A stretch of DNA of 64,000 nucleotides from Huintestinicola sp050874005 (GCF_050874005.1 NZ_JBNMJV010000002.1:62001-126000), one strand, 5' to 3'. Counted from the first letter of the stretch, positions 9,038-17,605 are shown. Numbers and translations: made by a program. Notes: generated by a model not told the origin, from the sequence alone.

Positions 9038-10957
9038 TCACTCAGCGGGACGAACCTGCTCGCCTGCGGAAATGGGCTTTGTAGATGTGGTTATAACATA
9101 TTCGCTGCCCGAAAGACCGTTTACGGCAGTATTGTTATCGTCCTTGACAATGACTTCCACATCGTATCTCACAGCCTTGTATCGGTTTCCGAGAGGACTG
9201 CTCTTTGCCTCCATTACGAGGACGAATTTACCGTTGGAATCCTCCCTCACAGCCGAGTTGGGAACTACCGTACTGTAGTTCTGACCCTTGCTGCCCATTG
9301 AAAGTGTAATGGTCTGACCCGTTGAGATATCCGAACCGGAAACTTTGAAAACGAGTATTTTCTGAGACTGGGGATTAGCAGTATCGGGACGTATCTCGGA
9401 AAGCTCTGCGGAGAAATTTTCTCCCCAGTACCAGCTTGTTATCTCAGCCTTGTCGCCCACCTTGACCTTTTTTGCCTGCTCGGTCTTGACGGGGAACTCA
9501 ACTACATAGCCCATATCGGATACATTGATGACAGCCGCTGTAGTTCCTGCCTCCGCCTTGCTTCCCGCAGTCACGGAAATGCTTTCAACAACACCGCCCA
9601 TTTTTGCCTTCACAACAGCGTCATAGGAATTGCTTTTGAGCTTCTCCACCTTTTCCTTCTGCTGCTCGATAGCCTTTGCCTTTGCCTCAAGATCAAGCTT
9701 GGCGGTCTCGTTTTCCACATTTGAAGTGGACTGTTTTACCTCAAGATCGGCTCTGAGCTTTGCTATCTCGTCTTCCTTTTCGGTTATCTTGGCTGTAAGC
9801 TGCGCCGCAGACAGCAGACCCTGCGCCTCAGCCTCAGACTTATCCTCTTCTGCCGCCGACATTCTGTCAGCTGCGGCAATAAGCTTGTCGTTTATCTCGT
9901 CAAGCTGTGCCTTTATCTCAAGCTTTACGGTTCTTGTTACCTCGCTCAGATTATCCTTTGCGTCGTTAAGTTTATCCTGGGCTTTCTTTGAAGCATCTTC
10001 CGCATTTTTAAGCTTTGTCTTTGAAACAGAGCTTGATGACGCCTTCACCATAAGGTTTGAAAGCTCTCTTTCAAGCTTTGTTATCTCAATTTTCTGCGAG
10101 TCGATCTGGAGGGAAATCGTGGAGGTATCTTCGTCAGGCTTGAGATTATAAAGAGAAACATAATACTCATTAAGAAGGTTTCTTGCAGACTCTATTTCTG
10201 ACTGCTTTGATGTGATCGCATCATTGTAATCTGTGTTGTCGCCGATATCCTTGACAAGATCGTCATATGTAGTTTTTGCCTTTTCTGCCTTTTTTTCGGC
10301 AGCTGTAACGCTGTCCTTTGCAGCTCTCATACGGTCGTAGTAATCTCCCGTAAGGTCAAGCATATCCTCCGTATCAACGGAAGCAAGTGCGGCGCTTAAC
10401 TCTTCCTTCTCTCTTGTAAGCTTATCAGAAAGAGCCTTTGCCTCTTTATACTCTGCGGAAGCCACGCTCAGAGGGTCCGAACCGCTTTCTGCAAGCGTAA
10501 GCTGATTTTTAAGCTTCTGCAGCTCGTCCTCGGCACGTGATATCGTAAGATAATCCGTCTCATAACCCGAGCCTGCAGCAAGGGTAAGCTCGGCTTTCTT
10601 ATACTCAAGCTCAAGAGAGTCAAGCGTATTCTGAGCCTCTGTAAGCTCTGCGGAGTCCTCATCTGCAAGCTCAAAGAGAATGTCTCCCGCTGAAACGGTC
10701 TGACCCGTTTTTACAGCCACACTCTTAATCTCTCTGGTTTCCTCGAACTTTACTTCATAGCTCTCGGCAGCCTCTACCGTGCCGCTTCCACGTATCTGCT
10801 CGGAGATAGTGCCCTGATTAACATAAACAGCAGACACCTGAGGCAGAGAGTAATTCATAATTGTATTTGAGAAAAAAGTCAGCACCAGAAGCACCGCCAG
10901 AAAAACAATGGCAATGTTCTTGATGATCTCCTTTCTCGGCGTTCTTTCGTTGTTCAT
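9038..10957 (-). CDS. HlyD/RND-type membrane fusion (adaptor) protein with long coiled coil
   Basis: A 639-residue adaptor. One N-terminal membrane anchor (about 13-32) is followed by a lipoyl-like half (around 45-95, with VKTGQTVSAGDILFELAD), a very long alpha-helical hairpin (about 100-445, rich in Ala, Glu, Lys and Leu), the second lipoyl half (MGGVVESISVTAGSKAEAGT), and beta-barrel domains to the end. In Gram-positives such proteins (YknX type) work with MacB-like permeases in peptide or antimicrobial export. Here the partners upstream are sugar-type importer permeases, which is unusual. The coiled coil is longer than in many Gram-positive relatives. Starts 17 bases after the upstream permease gene. 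Confidence 0.85.
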   Translation of the reverse strand: MNNERTPRKEIIKNIAIVFLAVLLVLTFFSNTIMNYSLPQVSAVYVNQGTISEQIRGSGTVEAAESYEVKFEETREIKSVAVKTGQTVSAGDILFELADEDSAELTEAQNTLDSLELEYKKAELTLAAGSGYETDYLTISRAEDELQKLKNQLTLAESGSDPLSVASAEYKEAKALSDKLTREKEELSAALASVDTEDMLDLTGDYYDRMRAAKDSVTAAEKKAEKAKTTYDDLVKDIGDNTDYNDAITSKQSEIESARNLLNEYYVSLYNLKPDEDTSTISLQIDSQKIEITKLERELSNLMVKASSSSVSKTKLKNAEDASKKAQDKLNDAKDNLSEVTRTVKLEIKAQLDEINDKLIAAADRMSAAEEDKSEAEAQGLLSAAQLTAKITEKEDEIAKLRADLEVKQSTSNVENETAKLDLEAKAKAIEQQKEKVEKLKSNSYDAVVKAKMGGVVESISVTAGSKAEAGTTAAVINVSDMGYVVEFPVKTEQAKKVKVGDKAEITSWYWGENFSAELSEIRPDTANPQSQKILVFKVSGSDISTGQTITLSMGSKGQNYSTVVPNSAVREDSNGKFVLVMEAKSSPLGNRYKAVRYDVEVIVKDDNNTAVNGLSGSEYVITTSTKPISAGEQVRPAE

Positions 10958-10974
10958 AACCGTTATATCCTTTC

Positions 10975-11880
10975 TTATCCTTTAATTCCGCCCGAATATG
11001 TAATGCCCTCCACAAGATATTCCTCACCGTAGAGGAACATCAGCAGGGACGGGGTCATATAGATAACAGCCACCGCAAAGGCAAGTCCCGTATCTCCCGT
11101 ATTTATCTTTGACAGGAAAATTGACAGCGGGTGAAGCTGCTCATCATTTAAAAGAATGAGGGGCTGCTCAACCATATTCCAGTAGTCGATAAACACCAGC
11201 ATAAGCACCGAGAAAACAGCACTTCGCACCATCGGGAAACAGATATTCGTAAATATCTGCAGCTCGCTTGCCCCGTCAAGCATTGCCGCCTCGAAATATG
11301 TTTTGGGTATCCTCTTCATCGCCTTTGTCAGCAGGAAAACCGCAAAGGGCGAGAAAATTCCGGGGAGTATTATCGCCCATCTCGTGTTCAGAAGTCCCAG
11401 CTTATCGGCAACAAGGTAATTTGGCACCAGCGTTACCTGATAGGGCATAAGCATAAGCACGATGTAGAAAAAGAAGAGAATTTCCTTCAGTTTCCCTGTA
11501 AGTCTCGCAAAGCCGTAGGAGGCAAACAGCGCCACCGCCGTCTGGAATATGACCACAGGCACCGTAAGTATCACCGAGTTCCAGAATTTCAGCAGATAAT
11601 CGGGAGTTTTGAAAAGCACCGAAAAATACTGGCTGAAGCTTACTATATCGGGGATAAATTTCAGATTTACCTTCTCCGAGATAAACGTCTTGCTGCCGCC
11701 GCTTATTGATGAGAAAACCACTCCGTAGTTTGCGTTTATCTCCGACTGAGCCATAAAGGAATTGGTGATGGTAAGCAGCGTAGGCAGGAGAAATATGACC
11801 GAAGCCACCGCCGCAAACAGGGTCATTACCGCAAGTATTACCTTCTCAGCGGCTTTCTGCGGGGAACGTATCTTTTTCAT
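10975..11880 (-). CDS. carbohydrate ABC transporter permease, MalG-like
   Basis: Inner-membrane subunit of a binding-protein-dependent importer (binding-protein-dependent transport permease family). 301 residues, about six hydrophobic segments, the first at 17-38. The cytoplasmic EAA loop that docks on the ATPase is clear as YFEAAMLDGASELQIFTNICFP around residues 192-212. Its gene overlaps the end of the upstream permease gene by four bases (ATGA), so the pair is translationally coupled. No solute-binding protein or ATPase gene lies in this operon; many Ruminococci use a shared MsmK/MalK-type ATPase encoded elsewhere, but the missing binding protein is odd. Confidence 0.88.
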   Translation of the reverse strand: MKKIRSPQKAAEKVILAVMTLFAAVASVIFLLPTLLTITNSFMAQSEINANYGVVFSSISGGSKTFISEKVNLKFIPDIVSFSQYFSVLFKTPDYLLKFWNSVILTVPVVIFQTAVALFASYGFARLTGKLKEILFFFYIVLMLMPYQVTLVPNYLVADKLGLLNTRWAIILPGIFSPFAVFLLTKAMKRIPKTYFEAAMLDGASELQIFTNICFPMVRSAVFSVLMLVFIDYWNMVEQPLILLNDEQLHPLSIFLSKINTGDTGLAFAVAVIYMTPSLLMFLYGEEYLVEGITYSGGIKG

Positions 11881-12782
11881 TCCTCAACGTCACCCCCGAA
11901 CTTGTTTTCCGCAATGAACATTATGCCGATAATGAGCACCATAACAAGGGACATTATCATTGCCGCCGCCGACAGCTTCTGATAATCGAGCGACCTGAAG
12001 GTGTTGTTCATAAAATGCTGCAGCAGATACAGATCCTCAAAGGGATAATCACCCGTCAGCAGATATACCTCTCTGAAAAGCTTGAAGGAATTTATGAGAG
12101 ACAGGATAGTCACAAACAAAATCGTGGGTGATAAATATCTGAGCTTAATGTGCAGCAGTCTGTAGAGCCTGCCTGCTCCTTCAAGCTCTGCCACTTCAAG
12201 AAGATCCTTCGGGATATTGTTAAGCGCCGCCAGAAACAGTATCATATTATATCCCAGATTTTTCCATAAAAACAGCAGCACAACAACTATCATACATTTG
12301 CTCGACTTCATCCAGTCCACAGGAGCCGCACCGAACCATTCCCCAAGCACAGCATTGAGAGTTCCGTGATAATGGAATACCACCTGCCATATAAGCACAA
12401 CCGAAGCCACGGGAACCATCATCGGGCAGAGGAAAAATGTTCTGAACAGGCTCTTGCAGGGTATTTTCGAGTCAAGCAGAGATGCAAGCCCCAATGACAG
12501 CACCACCGCCAGCGGCACCGCTACCGCCGACAGGAGCAAGGTGTTCTTTGCCGCCGTAAGAAATGCGTTATTCTTGAAAAGTATCTCGTAATTCTTAAAG
12601 AATACGAATTCCTTGTTTATGGGGTTATCGAGAAATGAGTACCATATAATTATGATAAACGGGATAATAAAGAAAACCGAAACGCCTAAAAAGCTTGGGA
12701 GCAATGACAGTTTTGCAAAAACCGTATTGGTATCCGTAAGCTTAGACGGTCGGAGCTTCTTCTCCTTTATTTTCTTTTCCAT
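11877..12782 (-). CDS. carbohydrate ABC transporter permease, MalF/UgpA-like
   Basis: First gene of the four-gene operon. 301 residues with about six membrane segments (first near 33-52) and an EAA loop at about DLLEVAELEGAGRLYRLLHI. It would pair with the MalG-like subunit to form the channel of a sugar or glycoside importer. A ribosome site AAGGAAGG lies before the ATG. The intergenic region upstream (215 bases) is shared with the divergent AraC-type regulator, a common arrangement for a regulator that controls its neighbour, but direct evidence is limited to position. Confidence 0.88.
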   Translation of the reverse strand: MEKKIKEKKLRPSKLTDTNTVFAKLSLLPSFLGVSVFFIIPFIIIIWYSFLDNPINKEFVFFKNYEILFKNNAFLTAAKNTLLLSAVAVPLAVVLSLGLASLLDSKIPCKSLFRTFFLCPMMVPVASVVLIWQVVFHYHGTLNAVLGEWFGAAPVDWMKSSKCMIVVVLLFLWKNLGYNMILFLAALNNIPKDLLEVAELEGAGRLYRLLHIKLRYLSPTILFVTILSLINSFKLFREVYLLTGDYPFEDLYLLQHFMNNTFRSLDYQKLSAAAMIMSLVMVLIIGIMFIAENKFGGDVEE

Positions 12783-12849
12783 ATGTATATTGCCTTCCTT
12801 TTGTCAGATAATGGAATTTTTTTTGCGGGGAACAAATCTCCATAATCTC

Positions 12850-12883
12850 ATTATAGCCTATACGTCCGAAAAAAGCTATAGCT
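12850..12883 (-). promoter_or_regulatory. candidate promoter and palindrome of the ABC/HlyD operon
   Basis: Minus strand TATAAT (12850-12855) without a good -35; the place where the -35 should be holds the perfect palindrome AGCTATAGCT (12874-12883). An activator-dependent promoter would fit, but the site is weak evidence alone. Confidence 0.35.
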
Positions 12884-12935
12884 GTACCAAACTGTAATCA
12901 AATCTTAACCATTTATGTCATTTGTAAAAATTTCG

Positions 12936-12964
12936 TTGCCAGAGGCGTCGAAATATGCTATAAT
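12936..12964 (+). promoter_or_regulatory. promoter of the AraC-type regulator gene
   Basis: TTGCCA (12936-12941), 17-base spacer, TATAAT (12959-12964) with extended TGC before the -10, 33 bases from the start codon. Confidence 0.8.
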
Positions 12965-12997
12965 ATTGAGTACAAAGCCAAAAGGAGACCGAAAAAA

Positions 12998-13810
12998 ATG
13001 ACCGATCTCAGCAAGATTTATATGCCCATTACCGCCGACCCCTTTGAGAATAATGACAGCTATACCGAAATTATGCCCTCAGCTCCCCTGAGGCCATATA
13101 TCCGCTGCTTCTGGGGAACAAAACGCCCGGTAAAGCAAAAATCCTCGGGAATCGTTATCCCCGACACCTGTATGGACATAATTTTTCATTTCTACGAAGA
13201 GAGCAGCACAAGCTTTTTCTGTCATATTGACGAGACAGCACATATTCCCTCAAGCAATTCAAATTCTGCGGAATATTCCACATTTGCAGTCCGCTTTTAC
13301 CCATGGTCAGCCGCCGCATTTGCGGAATATCCCGATATGAACATACCCACCGACCGACCCGAGGATATTTTCCCGAACCTCACCCGAAAACTATATGAAG
13401 TTGTCTCACGTGAAAACGCCATTATGGAACGTTCCAAAGCAGCCGAAGCTGTGCTGTATGATTTTCTCAGACCCGAAAATCAAAGCGACGATGTAATGAA
13501 CGCCCTTTACCTGACAATTATTTTGGGCGGCAATATAAAAATATCCGACCTCGCCGCCTACACCGTCCTTTTCCCAAGAACGCTCCAGAGGAAATTTGCG
13601 GTTCAGACGGGAATGTCCCCGAAGGTGCTCTGTGACCTTATCAGATATCAGCTTCTGTGGCAGGAAATAGCTCTGGGAAACGGGATATCCATACTTGACG
13701 CTGTGGAAAAATACGGCTATTATGACCAGTCCCATTTGCTGGGAGATTTCCGAAAGCGGCACCTTATGACCCCTGCCGAAGCTGTAAAATATCTCCATAT
13801 AAAAGGATAA
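12998..13810 (+). CDS. AraC-family transcriptional regulator
   Basis: 270 residues. The N-terminal part (ALRPYIRCFWGTK near residue 30) matches the DUF6597-type sensing domain found in front of AraC helix-turn-helix units; the C-terminal 95 residues hold two HTH motifs, with KISDLAAYTVLFPRTLQRKF and the end motif YYDQSHLLGDFRKRHLMTPAEA typical of the family. Such proteins bind DNA as activators. Ligand unknown. RBS AAAGGAG precedes the ATG. It is divergent from the ABC permease operon and followed by two genes on its own strand, either of which may be its target. Confidence 0.88.
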   Translation: MTDLSKIYMPITADPFENNDSYTEIMPSAPLRPYIRCFWGTKRPVKQKSSGIVIPDTCMDIIFHFYEESSTSFFCHIDETAHIPSSNSNSAEYSTFAVRFYPWSAAAFAEYPDMNIPTDRPEDIFPNLTRKLYEVVSRENAIMERSKAAEAVLYDFLRPENQSDDVMNALYLTIILGGNIKISDLAAYTVLFPRTLQRKFAVQTGMSPKVLCDLIRYQLLWQEIALGNGISILDAVEKYGYYDQSHLLGDFRKRHLMTPAEAVKYLHIKG

Positions 13811-13844
13811 AATGTCGCATTTTTCCAATACATATTTACGCTTT

Positions 13845-13855
13845 TGCTATATAAT
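13845..13855 (+). promoter_or_regulatory. candidate extended -10 promoter
   Basis: TGC-TATATAAT upstream of the ASCH-like gene with no clear -35; it would start RNA about 25 bases before that gene's start codon. Confidence 0.4.
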
Positions 13856-13884
13856 TAAAGAAAAACAGAAGGGAATGTCAAATT

Positions 13885-14343
13885 ATGGTCCACCTCGTTT
13901 ATTGCGACGATAAAGAAAAAGTGCTGAGCAAAATTATGAGCGGCACAAAAACAATGATAATCCGCAGCGCCGCAGGGCGGAAAATACCTCACAGCAGGGT
14001 ATTTGAGGGCGAAACTCTTTACTTTATGGAAAAGGGTTCGGCAAAAATATCCGCCAAAGCAAAAGTAAAAAGCGTCCAGAATTTCGTCAAGCTGTCCGAA
14101 GAGGAAATTGATAAGGTTTTAAGCGATAATGCCGAAAAGCTTGACCTTTCCGAAAAGCAGCGTCAGCGCTGGCATAAAAAGTGCATATGTCTCACAGAGT
14201 TTGACAGCGTTACTCCCATCGACCCTCCCCTTTGCTTTGAAAAGCAGAATAATATGGACGACTGGCTCATTATCGAGAAAATCGAGGACGTTCTCCAAGG
14301 CACAAGCATTCCCTATAATTACGAAAAATCACGCCTCACGTGA
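13885..14343 (+). CDS. ASCH-like small protein of unknown function
   Basis: 152 residues. The N-terminal 75 resemble the ASCH/PUA-like beta-barrel: a lysine-containing opening loop (MSGTKTMIIRSAAGRK), a turn placing a hydrophobic strand (GETLYFME) and a basic strand KISAKAKVKSVQNF, followed by the typical helix LSEEEIDKVL. ASCH domains bind RNA or modified nucleosides and some are amidohydrolases. The C-terminal half (CLTEFDSVTPIDPPLCFEK) is specific to this branch. Ribosome site GAAGGGA. The next gene begins 13 bases later, so the two are probably co-transcribed. Assignment rests on pattern only. Confidence 0.55.
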   Translation: MVHLVYCDDKEKVLSKIMSGTKTMIIRSAAGRKIPHSRVFEGETLYFMEKGSAKISAKAKVKSVQNFVKLSEEEIDKVLSDNAEKLDLSEKQRQRWHKKCICLTEFDSVTPIDPPLCFEKQNNMDDWLIIEKIEDVLQGTSIPYNYEKSRLT

Positions 14344-14356
14344 AAGGAATAAAAAT

Positions 14357-15268
14357 ATGAACACATTTGAAAAAGCACGCACCTTTGTTTACCGAAACGC
14401 CCGCCCCTTAGACCTTGCCATCTGGCAGTATCACTTTGAAAACGGCTCAAAAGAAGGGGTAATGCACGCCCTCTCCGCCTATCAGAACCCCGACGGCGGC
14501 TTCGGTCACGGACTTGAAGCGGACAACTTCAATCCCAATTCAGCTCCTATGCAGACCTGGAAGGCGGCAAATATCATTGACGGAATAGGCTTCGAAGGCG
14601 AACACCCCGTAATTTCGGGAATGCTGCGTTTCCTTGAAAGCGGAGCGGATTTTGACAATGACAAACGCCAATGGCTGAACACCGTTCCCTCAAATAACGA
14701 TTATCCCCACGCAATATGGTGGGAATACAGCGGCAGCAGTCTGTTTAACTACAACCCCACCGCCGCACTTGCTGCCTTTATCCTTCTTCACAGCCCGAAA
14801 AACAGTCCCCTGTACAATAAAGCCATTGACATTACTGGCGAAGCGCTTGAGTATTATTGCTCACCCGATACCGAACCCGAACAGCACGTTACCTCCTGCT
14901 TTATTGAGCTGTACAATGCTCTGAAAAAAGCCAATGTCTCTGAATTTGACCTTGACAAACTTAAATCCGCAATATCCGCATATATGGATAAGCTTATCTG
15001 CCGTGACACATCAAAATGGGGCAAGGAATACGTTTCCCTCCCTTCCACATTCATAAGCGGGACAGACAGCGAATTTATTTCGGGATATGAAGAACTTTGC
15101 CTTGCCGAATGTGAGTTTATATCCAAAAATCAGTTCCCCGACGGCTCCTATAACGTTCCCTGGCAATGGTGTACTCCTTACAAAGAATTTACCCTTGCGG
15201 AAAACTGGTGGAAGTCCATTATCACCACAAACAATATGCTCTTCCTTAGAAATATGAATAAGCTTTAA
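14357..15268 (+). CDS. alpha/alpha-toroid (terpene cyclase/prenyltransferase-like) protein
   Basis: 303 residues. Near residue 40 it has the repeat signature YQNPDGGFGHGLEAD, and another near residue 250 (QFPDGSYNVPWQW), both like the QW/prenyltransferase toroid repeats that build an alpha-alpha barrel. Such barrels bind prenyl groups, polysaccharides or peptides; the substrate here cannot be told. The DXDD cyclase motif is absent. The start is the ATG at 14357 after GAAAGGAAT; an open frame extends further upstream but overlaps the preceding gene out of frame and has no ribosome site. Confidence 0.6.
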   Translation: MNTFEKARTFVYRNARPLDLAIWQYHFENGSKEGVMHALSAYQNPDGGFGHGLEADNFNPNSAPMQTWKAANIIDGIGFEGEHPVISGMLRFLESGADFDNDKRQWLNTVPSNNDYPHAIWWEYSGSSLFNYNPTAALAAFILLHSPKNSPLYNKAIDITGEALEYYCSPDTEPEQHVTSCFIELYNALKKANVSEFDLDKLKSAISAYMDKLICRDTSKWGKEYVSLPSTFISGTDSEFISGYEELCLAECEFISKNQFPDGSYNVPWQWCTPYKEFTLAENWWKSIITTNNMLFLRNMNKL

Positions 15269-15273
15269 TGCGC

Positions 15274-15315
15274 AAAAACTCCTCCCTGCCGATTAGCAGA
15301 GAGGAGTTTTTTTAA
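15274..15315. terminator. bidirectional terminator between convergent genes
   Basis: Stem AAAAACTCCTC-x-CTGC / GCAG-x-GAGGAGTTTTT with T-runs on both sides, between the toroid protein gene (plus) and tsf (minus). Confidence 0.9.
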
Positions 15316-15334
15316 TACTTTGTTATTGCAAAAA

Positions 15335-16258
15335 TCAGTTGTTGCCCTTAGCCATAGCTGCAACTTCCTCAGCGAAGTTATCAGCCTTCTTCTCGATGCC
15401 CTCGCCTCTTTCAAAGCGAACATACTCAGCAACAGCGATCTTGCCGCCGAGAGCCTTAGCGCAGTTCTCAACGTACTTGCCAACGGAGATCTTGTCGTCC
15501 TTAACAAAAGCCTGCTCGAGGAGGCAGTTTTCGGAATAGTACTTGCCAACCTTGCCCTCAGCGATCTTAGCTCTTACCTGCTCGGGCTTGGAAGCCATCT
15601 TGGGATCCTCAGCCATCTGAGCCATAACGATAGTCTTTTCGTTCTCGAGAACCTCTGCGGGAACAGACTCTCTGTTGAGGTAAGCAGGGTTCATAGCTGC
15701 AACCTGGAGTGCGCAGTCCTTACCGCACTCAAATACCTTGTCAGCAGGGAGATCGGTGTCAAGCTTTACCATAACACCAATGCTTCCGCCGCCGTGAACG
15801 TAAGGAACGAGAACACCCTCAAGTCTCTTGAAACGACGGATAACCATATTCTCTCTGATCTTGATGAAGAGATCCTGGAGAGCTTCTTCAACAGTCTTGT
15901 CGCCGCCGCTGATAGTAGCAGCCTTGAGTGCGTCAACATCAGCAGGGTTCTTCTCGATAACAGTCTTAGCAACTGCTGCAACGAAAGCCTTGAACTCGTC
16001 GTTGTTAGCAGCGAAGTCAGTCTCGATGTTAACTTCAACAACAACACCTACATTGCCCTCAACTACAGCGGTAACGATACCCTCTGCAGCAACTCTGCCG
16101 CTCTTCTTAGCCTGTGTAGCAAGACCCTTCTCACGGAGAATGGTAACAGCCTTTTCTGTATCGCCCTCAGCTTCCTCAAGAGCCTTCTTGCAGTCCATCA
16201 TACCAACGCCTGTTGCTTTCATAAGTTCTTTGATCTCGGAAGGTGAAACCTTTGCCAT
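15335..16258 (-). CDS. tsf: translation elongation factor Ts
   Basis: Recycles EF-Tu by exchanging GDP for GTP. 307 residues with the opening UBA-like domain VSPSEIKELMKATGVGMMDCKKALEEAEGD and the TDFAANNDEF and DCALQVAAMNPAYL signatures of EF-Ts. It lies 105 bases after rpsB on the same strand, the usual rpsB-tsf order. Codon use is that of a highly expressed gene; a long open frame on the opposite strand (15320-16246) is a consequence of this and not a gene. Confidence 0.97.
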   Translation of the reverse strand: MAKVSPSEIKELMKATGVGMMDCKKALEEAEGDTEKAVTILREKGLATQAKKSGRVAAEGIVTAVVEGNVGVVVEVNIETDFAANNDEFKAFVAAVAKTVIEKNPADVDALKAATISGGDKTVEEALQDLFIKIRENMVIRRFKRLEGVLVPYVHGGGSIGVMVKLDTDLPADKVFECGKDCALQVAAMNPAYLNRESVPAEVLENEKTIVMAQMAEDPKMASKPEQVRAKIAEGKVGKYYSENCLLEQAFVKDDKISVGKYVENCAKALGGKIAVAEYVRFERGEGIEKKADNFAEEVAAMAKGNN

Positions 16259-16306
16259 ATTAAATTCCTCCTGTATTATTTTAAAATCAAGTTTATACCG
16301 AAATAT

Positions 16307-16336
16307 GGGCAGACATTATTATTATAAAGTCTGCCC
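16307..16336 (-). promoter_or_regulatory. hairpin in the rpsB-tsf spacer
   Basis: Perfect 8-base stem GGGCAGAC / GTCTGCCC with an AT-rich 14-base loop. There is no T-run after it on the minus strand, so it is more likely an RNA processing, stability or partial attenuation element than a full terminator. Confidence 0.5.
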
Positions 16337-16363
16337 GAAATCTGTAATAATTATGAGTTATAA

Positions 16364-17098
16364 TTACTCAGCTGCTTCTTCCTCGACAGCTTTCTCTGCC
16401 TCTGCAGCCTGCTGCTCGCCCTGTCTGCCCTCGATGATAGCGTCAGCCATAGCGCCTGCAATAAGCTTTACAGCTCTGATAGCGTCATCATTGCCGGGGA
16501 TAACATAATCAGCGTCGTCGGGATCGCAGTTAGTATCTACGATAGCAACAACGGGGATACCGAGCTTCTTAGCCTCGGAAACAGCGATCTTCTCCTTGCG
16601 GGGGTCAACGATAAAGAGAGCGCCGGGGAGCTTCTTCATATCCTTGATACCGCCGAGGTACTTTTCAAGCTTCTCTATTTCAAGCTCAAGCTTAACAACT
16701 TCCTTCTTGGGAAGAAGGTTGAAGGTGCCGTCCTCCTGCATTGTGTGGAGCTGCTCGAGTCTTGCGATTCTTCTCTGAATGGTCTTGAAGTTGGTCATCA
16801 TACCACCGAGCCATCTTGCATTTACATAGTAAGCACCTGCACGGAGAGCTTCTTCCTTAACGGAATCGCCTGCCTGCTTCTTTGTGCCTACGAAAAGAAC
16901 ATTGTCGCCGTTTGCAGCAACGCTCTTGATGAATGCATATGCCTCGTCAAGCTTCTTTACAGTCTTCTGAATGTCGATAATGTAGATACCGTTTCTCTCT
17001 GTAAAGATGTAAGGTGCCATTTTGGGGTTCCATCTTCTTGTCTGGTGACCGAAGTGTACGCCTGCTTCAAGAAGCTGCTTCATTGATACTACGCCCAT
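16364..17098 (-). CDS. rpsB: 30S ribosomal protein S2
   Basis: 244 residues starting MGVVSMKQLLEAGVHFGHQTRRWNPKM-like; the motifs LLEAGVHFGH and RWLGGMMTN are diagnostic. The C-terminal extension is acidic (EKAVEEEAAE). Structural protein of the small ribosomal subunit. First gene of rpsB-tsf with its own strong promoter and about 110-base leader. Confidence 0.97.
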   Translation of the reverse strand: MGVVSMKQLLEAGVHFGHQTRRWNPKMAPYIFTERNGIYIIDIQKTVKKLDEAYAFIKSVAANGDNVLFVGTKKQAGDSVKEEALRAGAYYVNARWLGGMMTNFKTIQRRIARLEQLHTMQEDGTFNLLPKKEVVKLELEIEKLEKYLGGIKDMKKLPGALFIVDPRKEKIAVSEAKKLGIPVVAIVDTNCDPDDADYVIPGNDDAIRAVKLIAGAMADAIIEGRQGEQQAAEAEKAVEEEAAE

Positions 17099-17161
17099 TT
17101 TAAATTTCCTCCTGGTTAATAAAAATAAAATTTTCCTCCGCCGTGTTTAGCTCGGCTTTTA

Positions 17162-17178
17162 TTTCCGCATTACGGAAA
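17162..17178 (-). promoter_or_regulatory. hairpin in the rpsB leader
   Basis: Perfect inverted repeat TTTCCGCATTACGGAAA (3-base loop) in the leader between the rpsB promoter and start codon. S2 leaders are autoregulatory in several bacteria; whether this one is cannot be shown from one sequence. Confidence 0.4.
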
Positions 17179-17217
17179 CACCACCGCCGAAAACTCCGAC
17201 GTGCGAATTGCTTTAAT

Positions 17218-17246
17218 ATTATACCATACATTCCATCATTTTTCAA
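17218..17246 (-). promoter_or_regulatory. rpsB promoter
   Basis: Minus strand TTGAAA (17241-17246), 17-base spacer, TATAAT (17218-17223) with extended TGG. Confidence 0.8.
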
Positions 17247-17260
17247 GTGGCAATTTCACA

Positions 17261-17548
17261 TTATTCAAACAAATTATTCCGTCTGTCTTTATTTATTCTG
17301 CACAAAACATCATCATCTGCCGAAACAAGCACTGTATCGCTGCCTATCTTTTCGATATCCGAGCAGGATATGACCACATCGTCCTCCCTGCCCATTATCC
17401 CCATCATACGAGACCTGCCATAGATAATAAGGGATAGAATTTTCCCCGTTTCGGTGTCTATCAGCAGGTCGTCGATAAACCCGATACGTGCGCCCGTCCT
17501 TGTGCTTATGACCTCTCTTTCCCGAAGCTCCGAAAATGTGCATTTCAT
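17261..17548 (-). CDS. YlmC/YmxH-family PRC-barrel protein
   Basis: 95 residues, a PRC-barrel fold of the YlmC/YmxH family, seen in sporulating Firmicutes and often noted as sporulation-associated. The start MKCTFSELREREVIS and the middle GARIGFIDDLLIDTETGKI match the family pattern. It follows the spoVM terminator by only about a dozen bases and is read on the same strand. GGGGG lies before the ATG. Its 3' end is close to the rpsB promoter, which reads in the same direction. Cellular role not established. Confidence 0.85.
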   Translation of the reverse strand: MKCTFSELREREVISTRTGARIGFIDDLLIDTETGKILSLIIYGRSRMMGIMGREDDVVISCSDIEKIGSDTVLVSADDDVLCRINKDRRNNLFE

Positions 17549-17560
17549 ACCGATACCCCC

Positions 17561-17597
17561 AAAACAAAAACTGCTTCACACATACATATGAAGCAGT
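17561..17597 (-). terminator. spoVM terminator
   Basis: Minus strand stem ACTGCTTCA / TGAAGCAGT with a 10-base loop followed by TTTTTGTTTT, directly after the spoVM stop codon. Confidence 0.8.
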
Positions 17598-17605
17598 CAT
17601 AGAGA

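Noticed and set aside
15320..16246. Plus-strand open frame of 308 codons antisense to tsf
   Set aside because: tsf is certain on the minus strand; the Ser/Leu-rich product of the other frame has no family pattern.
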